From Hyphomicrobiales bacterium (GTDB lineage Bacteria > Pseudomonadota > Alphaproteobacteria > Rhizobiales > Devosiaceae), in the NCBI GenBank assembly GCA_027066315.1, contig JAMONZ010000028.1:1-47216 (forward strand): a stretch of DNA of 47,216 bases. Direction: 5' to 3'. Of this stretch, positions 16,369-24,531 are shown piece after piece. Below the pieces are notes generated by a model, which saw nothing but the letters and a program-made list of their open reading frames with translations, had not been told where the DNA came from and made no database searches. The position numbers were made by a program, and so were the translations under genes. The stretch's first letter is position 1. The number at the start of each line of letters is the position of its first letter.

Positions 16369-17724
16369 CTAAATAAAATACAGAATAGTAAGTGCCAAAA
16401 ATACCCATAGAAGTATGATTGGTGTTGAAGAAATGATAACCTTTAAAAAATCGTATTTTTTTAAACCAGCATAATGACTAAAGATTAAAAGGCATATAGA
16501 ATAAAAGACTGCTCCAGAAATTGCATAACTTTCCGATAATGAATTTACTCCAAAAAAGCTCAGAGCACCAAAAATAAATGCAACACGAATTGCTAAACCA
16601 AAAATGGTTAGCCCCAATAGTGTTTTTTGGCGCCCTATAATATGCAATGACATAGATATAGGAGAAGAAAGAAATTGCATTACAAACCAAGGTGTCATCC
16701 ATCTAATCAGCTCGCCAGCTCTAGTCCATTCGTCACCAAAAACAAACCCGACTGCTGATGGTGAAAGAATGCCAAGAAAAATGATTGGCCCAACTCCAAC
16801 TTTAGCTAACATACTAAGCACTTTGATAGTTAATGCATCAAGGTGTCCTTTACTGTTTTCTTCTACTGCTTGAGAGTAATAGACTTTCCCAACGGATGAT
16901 CCTATCAATGTTAACGGTGTTTGCATTACTTTCATAGCCAATGCAAGAAGCCCAACTTCAACAATGCCAGCCTTGGCTGCAATAAAAATTATAGGAGCTT
17001 GAATAGACACTGAATTTGCTAAAACATCAAATGTTGAATATTTAGGATATCTATCATACACACGGGCTACTTTTAGCAATTCTTTCGGCGTAATTTGTTT
17101 TATGGCATCACGGCTGTCTGACATCATTTTTTTTGCTATTCTAAATGAACCTGCTCCAACCTTAGCGGTATGACCCAATAGTAACCCGATAATACCAAAA
17201 CCTAATAAGCCCAATAAAATTTGCACCGAAACTCCAATAATGGACTGGTCGATAGTGCTACTAGCAATTTGCGAGAAGTATTTTTTTCGAATAGCCCAAT
17301 AATGAAAAATAGAGTAAACACTCCCAGCTAAAACAGTAATTGGCAACAGCCATAAATAAGGATTAAGCTGCGGACTATTGATTAAATAAGCTATTTTGCT
17401 ACCAAATAAGGTAATGATAATAAAGATAACGGTAGATGTGACTAATGCACATATTAGCGCAATGCCAAACACATTCGCAGCCTCGTCATCTGATATAGCT
17501 AGCGGTATCGCAATTTCGTACCTTAACGATGCGATCCCCCCGACTATAGAAAACAAGGTTACGAATATTGCAAATGCTCCAAATTCCTGAGGACTGAAGA
17601 GACGTGTTATTAGCGGAAGAGCAATTATGTTTAATGCTTGGGCAAAAGCAGTTCCACTCGTTAATATGACCATCGCACGAAAGAAATCATTAGAAAATAA
17701 TTTCTTAATTTTTTTGTATTGCAT
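16369..17724 (-). CDS. wzx: Wzx-type oligosaccharide flippase
   Basis: The 451-residue integral membrane protein has about 12-14 predicted hydrophobic helices and the N-terminal pattern ILTSGTAFAQALNIIALPLI then TRLFSPQEFGAFAIF, diagnostic of the polysaccharide-transport (Wzx/RfbX, MATE-like) family. It would flip undecaprenyl-pyrophosphate-linked repeat units to the periplasm for polymerisation. Its presence marks the locus as Wzx/Wzy-dependent rather than ABC-transporter-dependent. It sits 8 bases downstream of wbpE. Confidence 0.9.
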   Translation of the reverse strand: MQYKKIKKLFSNDFFRAMVILTSGTAFAQALNIIALPLITRLFSPQEFGAFAIFVTLFSIVGGIASLRYEIAIPLAISDDEAANVFGIALICALVTSTVIFIIITLFGSKIAYLINSPQLNPYLWLLPITVLAGSVYSIFHYWAIRKKYFSQIASSTIDQSIIGVSVQILLGLLGFGIIGLLLGHTAKVGAGSFRIAKKMMSDSRDAIKQITPKELLKVARVYDRYPKYSTFDVLANSVSIQAPIIFIAAKAGIVEVGLLALAMKVMQTPLTLIGSSVGKVYYSQAVEENSKGHLDALTIKVLSMLAKVGVGPIIFLGILSPSAVGFVFGDEWTRAGELIRWMTPWFVMQFLSSPISMSLHIIGRQKTLLGLTIFGLAIRVAFIFGALSFFGVNSLSESYAISGAVFYSICLLIFSHYAGLKKYDFLKVIISSTPIILLWVFLALTILYFI

Positions 17725-17732
17725 TTGTTTAT

Positions 17733-18827
17733 CTAAATATCACTTTTCAATCCACCAACAATAACCCCCTGCACATTCTCACCCAAATATGGGTGCATTG
17801 GTAGGCTTAGTACTTTTTTTGCGGTTTGATGAGCGATTGGTGTTTTATTGTTGCACATATCTTTATAGGCTTTTTGTTCATTGATCGGAATTGGATAATG
17901 TATAGCTGTTGGAATACCTTGCTGGTTTAGTTTTTTACACACAAAGTCTCGATCTTCAACAAATATAGTATATTGTGCAAATATACTTGTGCGATCTGCT
18001 CGTTGTCGTACTCGCTTAATTTTCGCCTCATCAATCATTTTATTATAATGTGCGCCTATTTTTAGACGTGCTGCTATTTCTTCGTCAAAACATTCCATCT
18101 TGGCAAGAATAATAGCGCACTGAAGAGTATCCATGCGCCCACCAACTCCAATTCGAGTATGAACATAACGTTCGCTCTGCCCATGTACTCGTATTTCACG
18201 GCAGGCTTTTGCAAGGTCATCGTCATTGGTAAAAATTGCTCCGCCATCACCATAGCACCCCAAAGGCTTTGAAGGGAAAAAGCTGGTGCAACTAATTGCA
18301 GCAAGATTGCAGCTCTTTTTGCCTTTATACTCTGCCCCAAAACTTTGAGCCGCATCATCAATAACTATAAGATCATGCTTTTTAGCTATAGCGTTAATTT
18401 CGTCCATGTCTGCTGGCTGACCAAAAAGAGAAACTGGGATAATTGCCTTTGTGCGCTCTGTAATAGCGGCTTCAATCAAACTCGTATCAATATTGCATGT
18501 ATCAGCCTCAATATCTACAAAAACAGGTTTTGCCCCAAGCAAAACAATAACCTCAGCGGTCGCAACAAAAGTAAACGGAGTGGTTATAACTTCATCGCCT
18601 GGCTTTATACCAATAGCCATCAAACTAATGAGCAATGCCTCAGTGCCGCTTGATACAGTAATACAATGCCTTGAGCCAGTAAAGTCAGATAGCCGCTCCT
18701 CCAGCTCAGCCACTTCTGGCCCCATAATATATTTACCATGCTTAAGTACACGGCTCATTCGCTCATCAATTTGTTTTTTGATTTTATCTTGCTGGGCTTT
18801 TAGATCAATAAATTGGATATTACTCAC
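17733..18827 (-). CDS. wbpE: DegT/DnrJ/EryC1/StrS aminotransferase (WbpE/WlbC type)
   Basis: The 364-residue PLP-dependent sugar aminotransferase has FIDLKAQQDKIKKQID at the start, SSGTEALLISLMA for phosphate binding, VIDDAAQSFGAEY, and the PLP lysine in TSFFPSKPLGCYGDGGAIFT at about residue 187. These features match WbpE/WlbC, which transaminate UDP-2-acetamido-2-deoxy-3-keto-glucuronate to UDP-2-acetamido-3-amino-2,3-dideoxy-glucuronate with glutamate as donor. The immediate pathway partner WbpB/WlbA is encoded three positions upstream. The start codon is GTG. Confidence 0.88.
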   Translation of the reverse strand: MSNIQFIDLKAQQDKIKKQIDERMSRVLKHGKYIMGPEVAELEERLSDFTGSRHCITVSSGTEALLISLMAIGIKPGDEVITTPFTFVATAEVIVLLGAKPVFVDIEADTCNIDTSLIEAAITERTKAIIPVSLFGQPADMDEINAIAKKHDLIVIDDAAQSFGAEYKGKKSCNLAAISCTSFFPSKPLGCYGDGGAIFTNDDDLAKACREIRVHGQSERYVHTRIGVGGRMDTLQCAIILAKMECFDEEIAARLKIGAHYNKMIDEAKIKRVRQRADRTSIFAQYTIFVEDRDFVCKKLNQQGIPTAIHYPIPINEQKAYKDMCNNKTPIAHQTAKKVLSLPMHPYLGENVQGVIVGGLKSDI

Positions 18828-18882
18828 TTAATTTTCCTTCAGGGACAGATTATTAAAAATAACAATTATAGAGAGCTTATTG

Positions 18883-19548
18883 TCATCTTGCATGATACTT
18901 TTTGTATTCATCAAAAGCCTTTAGCATATCTGCTTCTTTTTTAATATTCATACGCATTGTTGCATTATTGGTTTCGTACTCATTGACTTTTTTATCAGCC
19001 AATAGTGAATCAAAATTCTGTAGCATCCACATTTCCATTTGATAATGTCGCACTGCAAGAGTTAAGATGTCATCTTCCAAAAAAACAGGAGTCTCGTAGT
19101 GATAAATAATTTCGCCAGCGTCAGCTTCTTCATTAATTATATGAAGTGTGTTTCCAAGCTGAATGTTTTTTAATATTGCCCACTTAAATGAGTCTAGCCC
19201 TCTAGATTTTGGAATTAAGCCAGAATGTACATTTAATATTTTACTAGAGCTTGCAAAGTCTTTATCAATTAAGTTAGAGCCGCAAACTATAAAATAGTCA
19301 TAATTATCAATTTGGCGTTTCCAATCTTCATATTTATGAAGTTGGTTTTTGTCTCGCAAAGATATGCTTTGTGCTGAACAGCCAACAAACTGCTCCGGTC
19401 TATGGGAAAAAAGAACTTTACGTGGCTCACGTTTTTTAAACGGCATAATCATAAAATCTATTTTATGTCGTCTTGAGGCCTGAAGGCCAAAATATACTTG
19501 TGCTGTCTTTATGTGAGGGTAATCATAAGTAAGAATACAGATTTTCAT
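18883..19548 (-). CDS. Formyltransferase-fold protein, probable sugar N-formyltransferase
   Basis: The 221-residue protein carries the methionyl-tRNA formyltransferase/PurN catalytic core: ILNVHSGLIPKSRGLDSFKW with Asn106 and His108, then HIINEEADAGEIIYHYETPV with Asp143. These match the Asn-His-Asp triad that activates N10-formyltetrahydrofolate in this superfamily. It lacks the tRNA-binding C-terminal domain of Fmt and is short, like the sugar N-formyltransferases of LPS loci. Its position between wbpB and wbpE, in the slot expected for the wbpD N-acetyltransferase, points to the 3-amino group of UDP-GlcNAc3NA as substrate. The family is confident; the substrate is inferred. Confidence 0.78.
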   Translation of the reverse strand: MKICILTYDYPHIKTAQVYFGLQASRRHKIDFMIMPFKKREPRKVLFSHRPEQFVGCSAQSISLRDKNQLHKYEDWKRQIDNYDYFIVCGSNLIDKDFASSSKILNVHSGLIPKSRGLDSFKWAILKNIQLGNTLHIINEEADAGEIIYHYETPVFLEDDILTLAVRHYQMEMWMLQNFDSLLADKKVNEYETNNATMRMNIKKEADMLKAFDEYKKYHAR

Positions 19549-19675
19549 GTTTGGTTTACCCGAAGAAAGTCAATAAATTTTGCTGAATTTTCAATTGAAT
19601 GTGCCAAATGCGAGTGCCATCACCAATTTTAGCCCCATCATCAACTATTGCAGTTTCATGTTTTTCATATCTCAA
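19545..19675 (-). pseudogene. Remnant of wbpD/wlbB N-acetyltransferase fused to the tail of another gene
   Basis: Directly after wbpB, a frame starting at a TTG (19675) reads HETAIVDDGAKIGDGTRIWH, the characteristic N-terminus of the WbpD/WlbB hexapeptide N-acetyltransferase. It then loses homology and stops at 19556 after 39 codons; the family is normally about 190 residues. In another frame, the last 17 codons (SIENSAKFIDFLRVNQT) end in a TGA that overlaps the formyltransferase ATG as ATGA, the usual coupling of adjacent genes. The simplest reading is a deletion that removed most of wbpD and most of a following gene, joining the two near 19600. No acetyltransferase activity can remain. Confidence 0.8.
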
Positions 19676-19677
19676 TG

Positions 19678-20757
19678 TTAATACTCCAATGGTAGAGATA
19701 TACGTTTACCATCACGAGCAGATAAATATAGTGCTATCAACAACTCTAGACTTTTAAGGCCTTCTCTTCCGTCAGTTTCTGGTGCAGCTTTTCCTTGTAG
19801 GGTTTTTATTACATTGTCATAATATAGAGGATGCCCAAATCCGTAAACACTGGTAGTTTCATAATTAGCATTTTTAATTTCCTCGTCTTCTGCTCTTTGG
19901 TCAGCAAACTCCCAATGTTCAATCTTATTAACTGCCATGCCACCAATTCTCACTGTGCCATTTTCACCCAATATAGTTATGCTTCCTTCAAAATTTTTGG
20001 GGTAAGCTAGCATGCTAACATTCAATGTGCCCATTGCACCAGAACGCCAACGAAGAGCCGCAACGCCACTATCCTCAACTTCAATATCCCTAGCTAAAGT
20101 GCCAGTAAAAGACATGACGCTTTCAACAGGGCCTATCAACCAATCTAAGAGGTCAATATAATGGCTTGCTTGATTCATAAATGCCCCACCGTCAAACTCC
20201 CAAGTGCCACGCCATTTAGCTTGATCGTAATAATCCTGAGGTCTTGTCCAAAAAACGTTTATTGCAACCGAATAAATTTTGCCAAATCGTTTTTTCTCTA
20301 TAGCCTGCTTAAGTAACTGAAGGGTGGCATTTCGGCGATTTTGTTTTACTACAAACAGGCTAACGCCAGCCTTGTCGCATGCTTCAACCATTGCAATTCC
20401 ATCACTCCAACGGGTTGCCATGGGTTTTTCAGTCATGACGTGGATACCACTTTGGGCAATTTGAATAGTTTGCTGGGGGTGCTGCCCACTTGGAGTTGCT
20501 AAAATTATACAATCCGCATTGGTTGACTTAAGCAAATCGTTAAGGTTGTTATGCCCTCTTGCTCCAGTTTCTTTTGCTGCATTATTTAATGCAACAGGAT
20601 TTGTATCACATACGTCGACTATTTCACAATTTTCTGAATGTGCTTTAATTGCGCCAAAGTGATTTGCAGAAATTCTTCCGCAACCCACGAGAGCAAAGCG
20701 GACTTTTCGATCTTTGATTACTTTTGTTATGCCTGTGTCAATAATATTGTTATTCAT
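19678..20757 (-). CDS. wbpB: Gfo/Idh/MocA oxidoreductase, UDP-GlcNAcA 3-dehydrogenase (WbpB/WlbA)
   Basis: The 359-residue NAD-dependent oxidoreductase has the Rossmann motif FALVGCGRISANHFGAI near residue 21, EKPMATRWSDG, and the WlbA/WbpB signature region VKQNRRNATLQLL, INVFWTRPQDYYDQAKWRGT and FDGGAFMNQASHYIDLLDWL. The family oxidises the 3-hydroxyl of UDP-N-acetylglucosaminuronate to give the 3-keto substrate of WbpE. The full length and conserved motifs indicate an active enzyme. It is followed at once by the wbpD remnant; its stop is 2 bases before the remnant's TTG. Confidence 0.9.
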   Translation of the reverse strand: MNNNIIDTGITKVIKDRKVRFALVGCGRISANHFGAIKAHSENCEIVDVCDTNPVALNNAAKETGARGHNNLNDLLKSTNADCIILATPSGQHPQQTIQIAQSGIHVMTEKPMATRWSDGIAMVEACDKAGVSLFVVKQNRRNATLQLLKQAIEKKRFGKIYSVAINVFWTRPQDYYDQAKWRGTWEFDGGAFMNQASHYIDLLDWLIGPVESVMSFTGTLARDIEVEDSGVAALRWRSGAMGTLNVSMLAYPKNFEGSITILGENGTVRIGGMAVNKIEHWEFADQRAEDEEIKNANYETTSVYGFGHPLYYDNVIKTLQGKAAPETDGREGLKSLELLIALYLSARDGKRISLPLEY

Positions 20758-20768
20758 AAATCTTGGCC

Positions 20769-21806
20769 TTAAATGTATTCATGCTTATTGAGAGAAATAT
20801 ACCAAGGCATAGCTTGCTCGATACCTTTAATAACAAAATATTGCGGATCATACCCTAACAGTTTTTTTGCTTTGTCAATATCAGCAAGAGAATGAAGAAC
20901 ATCGCCTGCTCTAAAATTTCTATAAATTGGTTTGCTAGTGTTTTTTTCAAGATTAAGTGTTGATATTTCATTTTGTAAGAGTTCGAATAGTTTATTAAGG
21001 CTTGTTTGCTCTCCAGCAGCAACATTATAAACTTGATTTAGGGCATTGTTCTTAGCAGTGGCAGCCAAAATATTCATCTGCACAGTGTTATCAATATAGC
21101 AAAAATCTCTGCTAGTTTCCCCATCGCCGTTGATAAAGACTTTATCGCCTTTAAGCATTGCGTCAATCCACTTGGGTATTACTGCTGCATAGGCTCCATT
21201 TGGGTCTTGGCGAGAGCCAAAAACATTAAAATATCGCAACCCAATAGTATTAAAACCATAGCATTTGGAAAAAACATCTGCATAAAGTTCATTAACATAT
21301 TTAGTCACTGCGTATGGGGATAAAGGTTTGCCAATATTATCTTCAGTTTTTGGTAGAGCAGGGTGGTCACCATAAGTAGAGCTAGAGGCCGCATAGGTAA
21401 AACTTTCAACCTTGGCATCACGTGCCGCCACCAACATATTTAAAAAGCCACTAACATTAGTTTCATTACTAGTTATTGGGTCTTCTAGCGAGCGTGGAAC
21501 AGAACCTAAAGCCGCTTGATGTAAAATATAATCAACATCTTTCACAGCCGTTTGACAATCTTCAAGGATACGAATATCGCCATTTATAAAGCGAAAATTT
21601 CCCCATTGTTGTTTTTCAACCAAAGATTTTACTTCATCTAAATTATGTTGATAGCCAGTTGCAAAATTATCCAAGCCAATAATTTTTTGATTTAGCTTAA
21701 GTAATGTTTCTAAAAGATTGCTACCAATAAAACCCGCCACACCCGTTAAAAGCCAAGTTTTTGGCTCTAACCTTAATTGTTCACATATCTTTTCGTATTT
21801 GTTCAT
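20769..21806 (-). CDS. tviC: UDP-N-acetylhexosamine(uronate) C4-epimerase, WbpP/TviC type
   Basis: The 345-residue short-chain dehydrogenase-type epimerase has the characteristic N-terminal extension before the NAD motif, [19 protein letters not shown] (residues about 19-37), then [19 protein letters not shown] with the catalytic Ser/Thr and [17 protein letters not shown] with the Tyr-x3-Lys pair. [20 protein letters not shown] also matches WbpP/TviC. With the TviB-type dehydrogenase next door, the likely reaction is UDP-GlcNAcA to UDP-GalNAcA, as in Vi antigen synthesis, or UDP-GlcNAc to UDP-GalNAc as for WbpP. It is 11 bases upstream of wbpB. Confidence 0.9.
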   Translation of the reverse strand: MNKYEKICEQLRLEPKTWLLTGVAGFIGSNLLETLLKLNQKIIGLDNFATGYQHNLDEVKSLVEKQQWGNFRFINGDIRILEDCQTAVKDVDYILHQAALGSVPRSLEDPITSNETNVSGFLNMLVAARDAKVESFTYAASSSTYGDHPALPKTEDNIGKPLSPYAVTKYVNELYADVFSKCYGFNTIGLRYFNVFGSRQDPNGAYAAVIPKWIDAMLKGDKVFINGDGETSRDFCYIDNTVQMNILAATAKNNALNQVYNVAAGEQTSLNKLFELLQNEISTLNLEKNTSKPIYRNFRAGDVLHSLADIDKAKKLLGYDPQYFVIKGIEQAMPWYISLNKHEYI

Positions 21807-21827
21807 ACTGTGCTCAATAATAAATTT

Positions 21828-23105
21828 TCAAAGTCGCCCATGAGAATTTTGTTTCTCAAACAGCCCTTTTACATCATAGATGATAGCCTCTGATTTGCCA
21901 AATTCATGAATTTTAGAAATACCCATTTCCATAAATTCACGATGCCCGACAGCTAAAATAATTCCATCATAAACATTTTCATTGGGTGGGTTTTTCATAC
22001 AGGTAATCCCATATTCATGCTTTGCATCATCGATATTTACCCAAGGGTCATAGATGTCAACTATTGCATTATAATCTTTTAGGTGTGTAATGATATCGAA
22101 AACTTTGGAGTTGCGTAAATCAGGGCAGTTTTCTTTAAAGGTTAACCCCAAAATTAAAATGCGAGAGCCAACTACTGGAAGCCCGTTTTTCATCATTAGG
22201 TGGGCTGTTTGATCTGCAACAAAACGAGCCATTCCATCGTTAATGCGTCGACCAGCCAGAATAACTTCAGGGTGATAACCTACCTCTTGAGCTTTATGAG
22301 TTAAATAATATGGATCAACTCCAATACAATGTCCCCCAACAAGCCCTGGTTTAAATGGTAAAAAGTTCCACTTTGTTCCAGATGCTTCAAGTACCTCTAG
22401 AGTATCAATATTAAGTTTATTGAAAATAATTGCTAGCTCATTCATCAATGCAATATTAAGATCTCTTTGTGTATTCTCAATGACCTTTGCCGCCTCAGCT
22501 ATTTCAATTGAGCTTGTTTTATGCGTTCCCGCCGTAATGATTTCAGCATAAATTTTGTCAATTGCATCGGCGGCATCTGGTGTTGATCCAGATGTTACTT
22601 TTACAATTGTCGGCAAGCGATGCTCATGATCTCCTGGATTAATACGCTCGGGGCTATAGCCAACAAAAAAGTCTTTGTTAAAAACTAGACCAGATTCCTC
22701 TTCAAGGATTGGGACGCATACTTCTCTCGTGCAACCCGGATAAACAGTAGATTCATATATGATAATTGAGCTAGGGGTGATTATTTTACCAATAGCCTTT
22801 GTTGCGCTAATGAGCGGCGTTAAATCTGGCCGGTTTGCACCATCAATTGGCGTAGGAACAGTGATAATGAATATTTCGCATTGTTTTAAATCATCTATTT
22901 CACTGGAATAAGAGAGGTGTTTTACTTGTTTTAACTCATCGGTTGATACTTCAAGGGTATTATCAAGCCCACACTTTAGTTCAGCGATGCGGTTCTTATT
23001 TATATCAAAACCAATAACATTACGTTTTTTGCCAAACTCTACTGCTAAAGGGAGTCCAACATAACCAAGTCCAATTACAGCGATTTTTTTGCTATCTAAA
23101 TCCAA
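21828..23105 (-). CDS. tviB: UDP-N-acetylglucosamine 6-dehydrogenase, TviB/WbpO type
   Basis: The 425-residue UDP-sugar dehydrogenase begins [20 protein letters not shown] and has [40 protein letters not shown] and the active-site cysteine region [20 protein letters not shown], then [15 protein letters not shown]. This set matches TviB/WbpO, which oxidise C6 of UDP-GlcNAc or UDP-GalNAc twice using NAD. It is the first gene of the minus-strand operon and supplies uronate for both the TviC branch and the WbpB/WbpE branch. The start is a TTG with a GGA about 9 bases upstream; the only nearby upstream ATG is closed by a stop. Confidence 0.92.
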   Translation of the reverse strand: MDLDSKKIAVIGLGYVGLPLAVEFGKKRNVIGFDINKNRIAELKCGLDNTLEVSTDELKQVKHLSYSSEIDDLKQCEIFIITVPTPIDGANRPDLTPLISATKAIGKIITPSSIIIYESTVYPGCTREVCVPILEEESGLVFNKDFFVGYSPERINPGDHEHRLPTIVKVTSGSTPDAADAIDKIYAEIITAGTHKTSSIEIAEAAKVIENTQRDLNIALMNELAIIFNKLNIDTLEVLEASGTKWNFLPFKPGLVGGHCIGVDPYYLTHKAQEVGYHPEVILAGRRINDGMARFVADQTAHLMMKNGLPVVGSRILILGLTFKENCPDLRNSKVFDIITHLKDYNAIVDIYDPWVNIDDAKHEYGITCMKNPPNENVYDGIILAVGHREFMEMGISKIHEFGKSEAIIYDVKGLFEKQNSHGRL

Positions 23106-23322
23106 GTTAATTTCCAGTCATGATTATTGTATAAAATTTTTACCTAGTTTATAAATTGTGATATAGAAAAGTAACAATGAGAGTGAGTCTAAAATAAATT
23201 TTATATATTCTACATTTTGATGATTAAGAATATTTAGAATTATAATTCAAGTAAAATCGAACACCTCATTCAATTGCTTAAATACTTGACTCTTTAGCTA
23301 TTAAGTCACATAAGGTGAGAAT

Positions 23323-23415
23323 ATGGTGTTTTTGCATTTTGCGAATGCACCATTTTGTTATGAAAAAAGCTGTTTGAGGTCAATTGGGATATATTTTTCC
23401 ATAATTAAAGACTGA
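23323..23415 (+). CDS. Candidate 30-codon leader ORF upstream of rplU
   Basis: An ATG preceded by AAGGTGAG at a suitable distance opens a 30-codon frame encoding MVFLHFANAPFCYEKSCLRS and ten further residues, ending at TGA (23413-23415) inside the 9-base-pair hairpin. There is no homology I recognise and no coding-bias evidence, so it may be chance. Its placement, with its stop in the hairpin that precedes the rplU binding-site hairpin, is the reason to list it. Confidence 0.2.
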   Translation: MVFLHFANAPFCYEKSCLRSIGIYFSIIKD

Positions 23416-23432
23416 TAATTTATAATTATCAG
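23412..23432 (+). promoter_or_regulatory. Perfect 9-bp hairpin in the rplU leader
   Basis: CTGATAATT and AATTATCAG pair without mismatch around the loop TAT. It stands 54 bases upstream of the rplU start codon and is followed by a second hairpin. No T tract follows on the plus strand, so it is not a terminator; a leader-RNA element or a dimeric protein binding site is more likely. Confidence 0.5.
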
Positions 23433-23459
23433 CACCATAAGACGCATAAAAGAAAAAGG

Positions 23460-23477
23460 CTCTAGTAAAAACTAGAG
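23460..23477 (+). promoter_or_regulatory. Hairpin sequestering the rplU ribosome binding site
   Basis: CTCTAGT and ACTAGAG form a perfect 7-base-pair stem with an AAAA loop. The 3' arm contains most of TAGAGG, the Shine-Dalgarno of rplU, whose ATG is at 23487. When folded, the binding site would be masked. This is the geometry expected for translational control of a ribosomal protein gene; that it responds to L21 is an inference. Confidence 0.55.
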
Positions 23478-23486
23478 GTTAGATAG

Positions 23487-24152
23487 ATGTTTGCAGTTAT
23501 AAAAACTGGTGGCAAGCAATATAAAGTTGCCCCCAATGACGTTGTTCAAATTGAAAAACTTGAAGCAGAAGCTGGCGAAACAATTGTTTTTGACAATGTT
23601 TTAATGGTTGGTGCTGGTGCTGATGTTGAAATTGGTGAACCATTAGTTGAAGGCGCAAGTGTTGCGGCTGAGTTTGTTGAAACAAAAAAACAAAAAACTA
23701 TTATAATTTTTAAGAAAAAGCGTAGGCAAGGGTATCGCCGCCGTAATGGTCATCGTCAGATGCTCTCAACAGTAAAAATTCTTGAAATTCTTACTGACGG
23801 TAAAAAACCATCTGCTAAAAAAGCAGCTCCTGCTAAGGCAGCCGCTAAAAAAGACGCTCCTAAAGCTAAGGCTGCTGCAAAGGCAGATTTTATTGATGAC
23901 ATCAAGCTCATCTCTGGCGTTGGCCCTGCACTTGAGAAGAAATTAATCGCCGCTGGGGTTAAGTCGCTTAAAGATATTGCAGCATTCACAAAAGCAGATA
24001 TTGAGCGTGTTGACGTTGAGCTAAAATTTGGCGGTCGTATTGATCGTGAAGAGTGGATTGAGCAAGCAAAAGAATTAATTGCGGGTAAAGCACCACGTGC
24101 AAAAATTGACCAAAAAGCTGCTAAAGCGGCTGACGAAAAAAAGGATAAGTAA
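23487..24152 (+). CDS. rplU: 50S ribosomal protein L21 with C-terminal helix-hairpin-helix extension
   Basis: Residues 1-103 are a normal bL21 ([20 protein letters not shown], ending [20 protein letters not shown]). A Lys/Ala-rich linker follows from about residue 110, then a domain of about 60 residues ([20 protein letters not shown], then [20 protein letters not shown]) of helix-hairpin-helix type, and a second basic tail. The total of 221 residues is about twice the E. coli L21 length (103). Similar long L21 proteins occur in Hyphomicrobiales, so the extension is a lineage trait, not a frameshift. The gene precedes rpmA by 2 bases and is preceded by a structured leader. Confidence 0.95.
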   Translation: MFAVIKTGGKQYKVAPNDVVQIEKLEAEAGETIVFDNVLMVGAGADVEIGEPLVEGASVAAEFVETKKQKTIIIFKKKRRQGYRRRNGHRQMLSTVKILEILTDGKKPSAKKAAPAKAAAKKDAPKAKAAAKADFIDDIKLISGVGPALEKKLIAAGVKSLKDIAAFTKADIERVDVELKFGGRIDREEWIEQAKELIAGKAPRAKIDQKAAKAADEKKDK

Positions 24153-24154
24153 AT

Positions 24155-24421
24155 ATGGCACATAAGAAAGCAGGCGGCTCGTCCCGCAATGGTCGTGATA
24201 CCGCTGGCCGTCGTCTTGGCGTTAAAAAATTTGGTGGTGAAACTGTAATCGCTGGCAATATCATCATTCGTCAACGTGGCACAAAATGGAATCCGGGTAC
24301 TGGCGTTGGTCTTGGAAGAGATCACACAATTTTTGCCCTTGTTGATGGCAATGTGACTTTTAGCAAGCGTGCAAATGATAAAACCTATGTGTCGGTAACT
24401 CCGGCAAAAGCAGCACAATAG
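24155..24421 (+). CDS. rpmA: 50S ribosomal protein L27
   Basis: The 88-residue bL27 begins [20 protein letters not shown]; the N-terminal AHKKAGGS tail reaches the peptidyl-transferase centre. The core [20 protein letters not shown] is canonical, and the length is standard. It forms an operon with rplU and is followed by a hairpin and then a strong terminator (24487-24521). Confidence 0.97.
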   Translation: MAHKKAGGSSRNGRDTAGRRLGVKKFGGETVIAGNIIIRQRGTKWNPGTGVGLGRDHTIFALVDGNVTFSKRANDKTYVSVTPAKAAQ

Positions 24422-24440
24422 GCTTGGAATTAAAAACACT

Positions 24441-24465
24441 AAGCCGGAGATCAACTCCTCGGCTT
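24441..24465 (+). other. RNA hairpin after rpmA with an alternative upstream partner
   Basis: AAGCCG (24441-24446) pairs with CGGCTT (24460-24465), and GAG pairs with CTC after a 2-base bulge around the loop ATCAA. The same AAGCC could instead pair with GGCTT at 24421-24425, so two mutually exclusive folds exist just ahead of the terminator. It may simply protect the 3' end of the mRNA. Confidence 0.35.
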
Positions 24466-24486
24466 GACACTTATCAAAGCAGAATT

Positions 24487-24521
24487 AAGGGGAGCTAGAT
24501 CACTAGTTCCCCTTTTATTTT
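24487..24521 (+). terminator. Rho-independent terminator of rplU-rpmA
   Basis: AAGGGGAGCTAG and CTAGTTCCCCTT form a 12-base-pair stem (one G-T pair) with loop ATCA, and TTATTTT follows at once. The run of four G-C pairs at the base makes it strong. Transcription of the next gene (start 24532) would need read-through or its own promoter. Confidence 0.85.
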
Positions 24522-24531
24522 GGATAATGAT

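Larger units (their letters stand above)
23106..23486. promoter_or_regulatory. Divergent control region and structured rplU leader
   Basis: This 381-base interval separates the divergent tviB operon and rplU. The left third is featureless and AT-rich. From 23322 on it holds three inverted repeats in series: a bulged one at 23323-23353 (ATGG with CCAT, TGCATT with AATGCA) and two perfect ones at 23412-23432 and 23460-23477. It also holds a candidate 30-codon ORF with a good Shine-Dalgarno. I cannot assign -35/-10 boxes with confidence. Confidence 0.5.

Noticed and set aside
24520-24531. TTG as the start of the first GNAT gene
   Set aside because: It falls in the T tract of the rplU-rpmA terminator; the ATG at 24532 fits the family start better.
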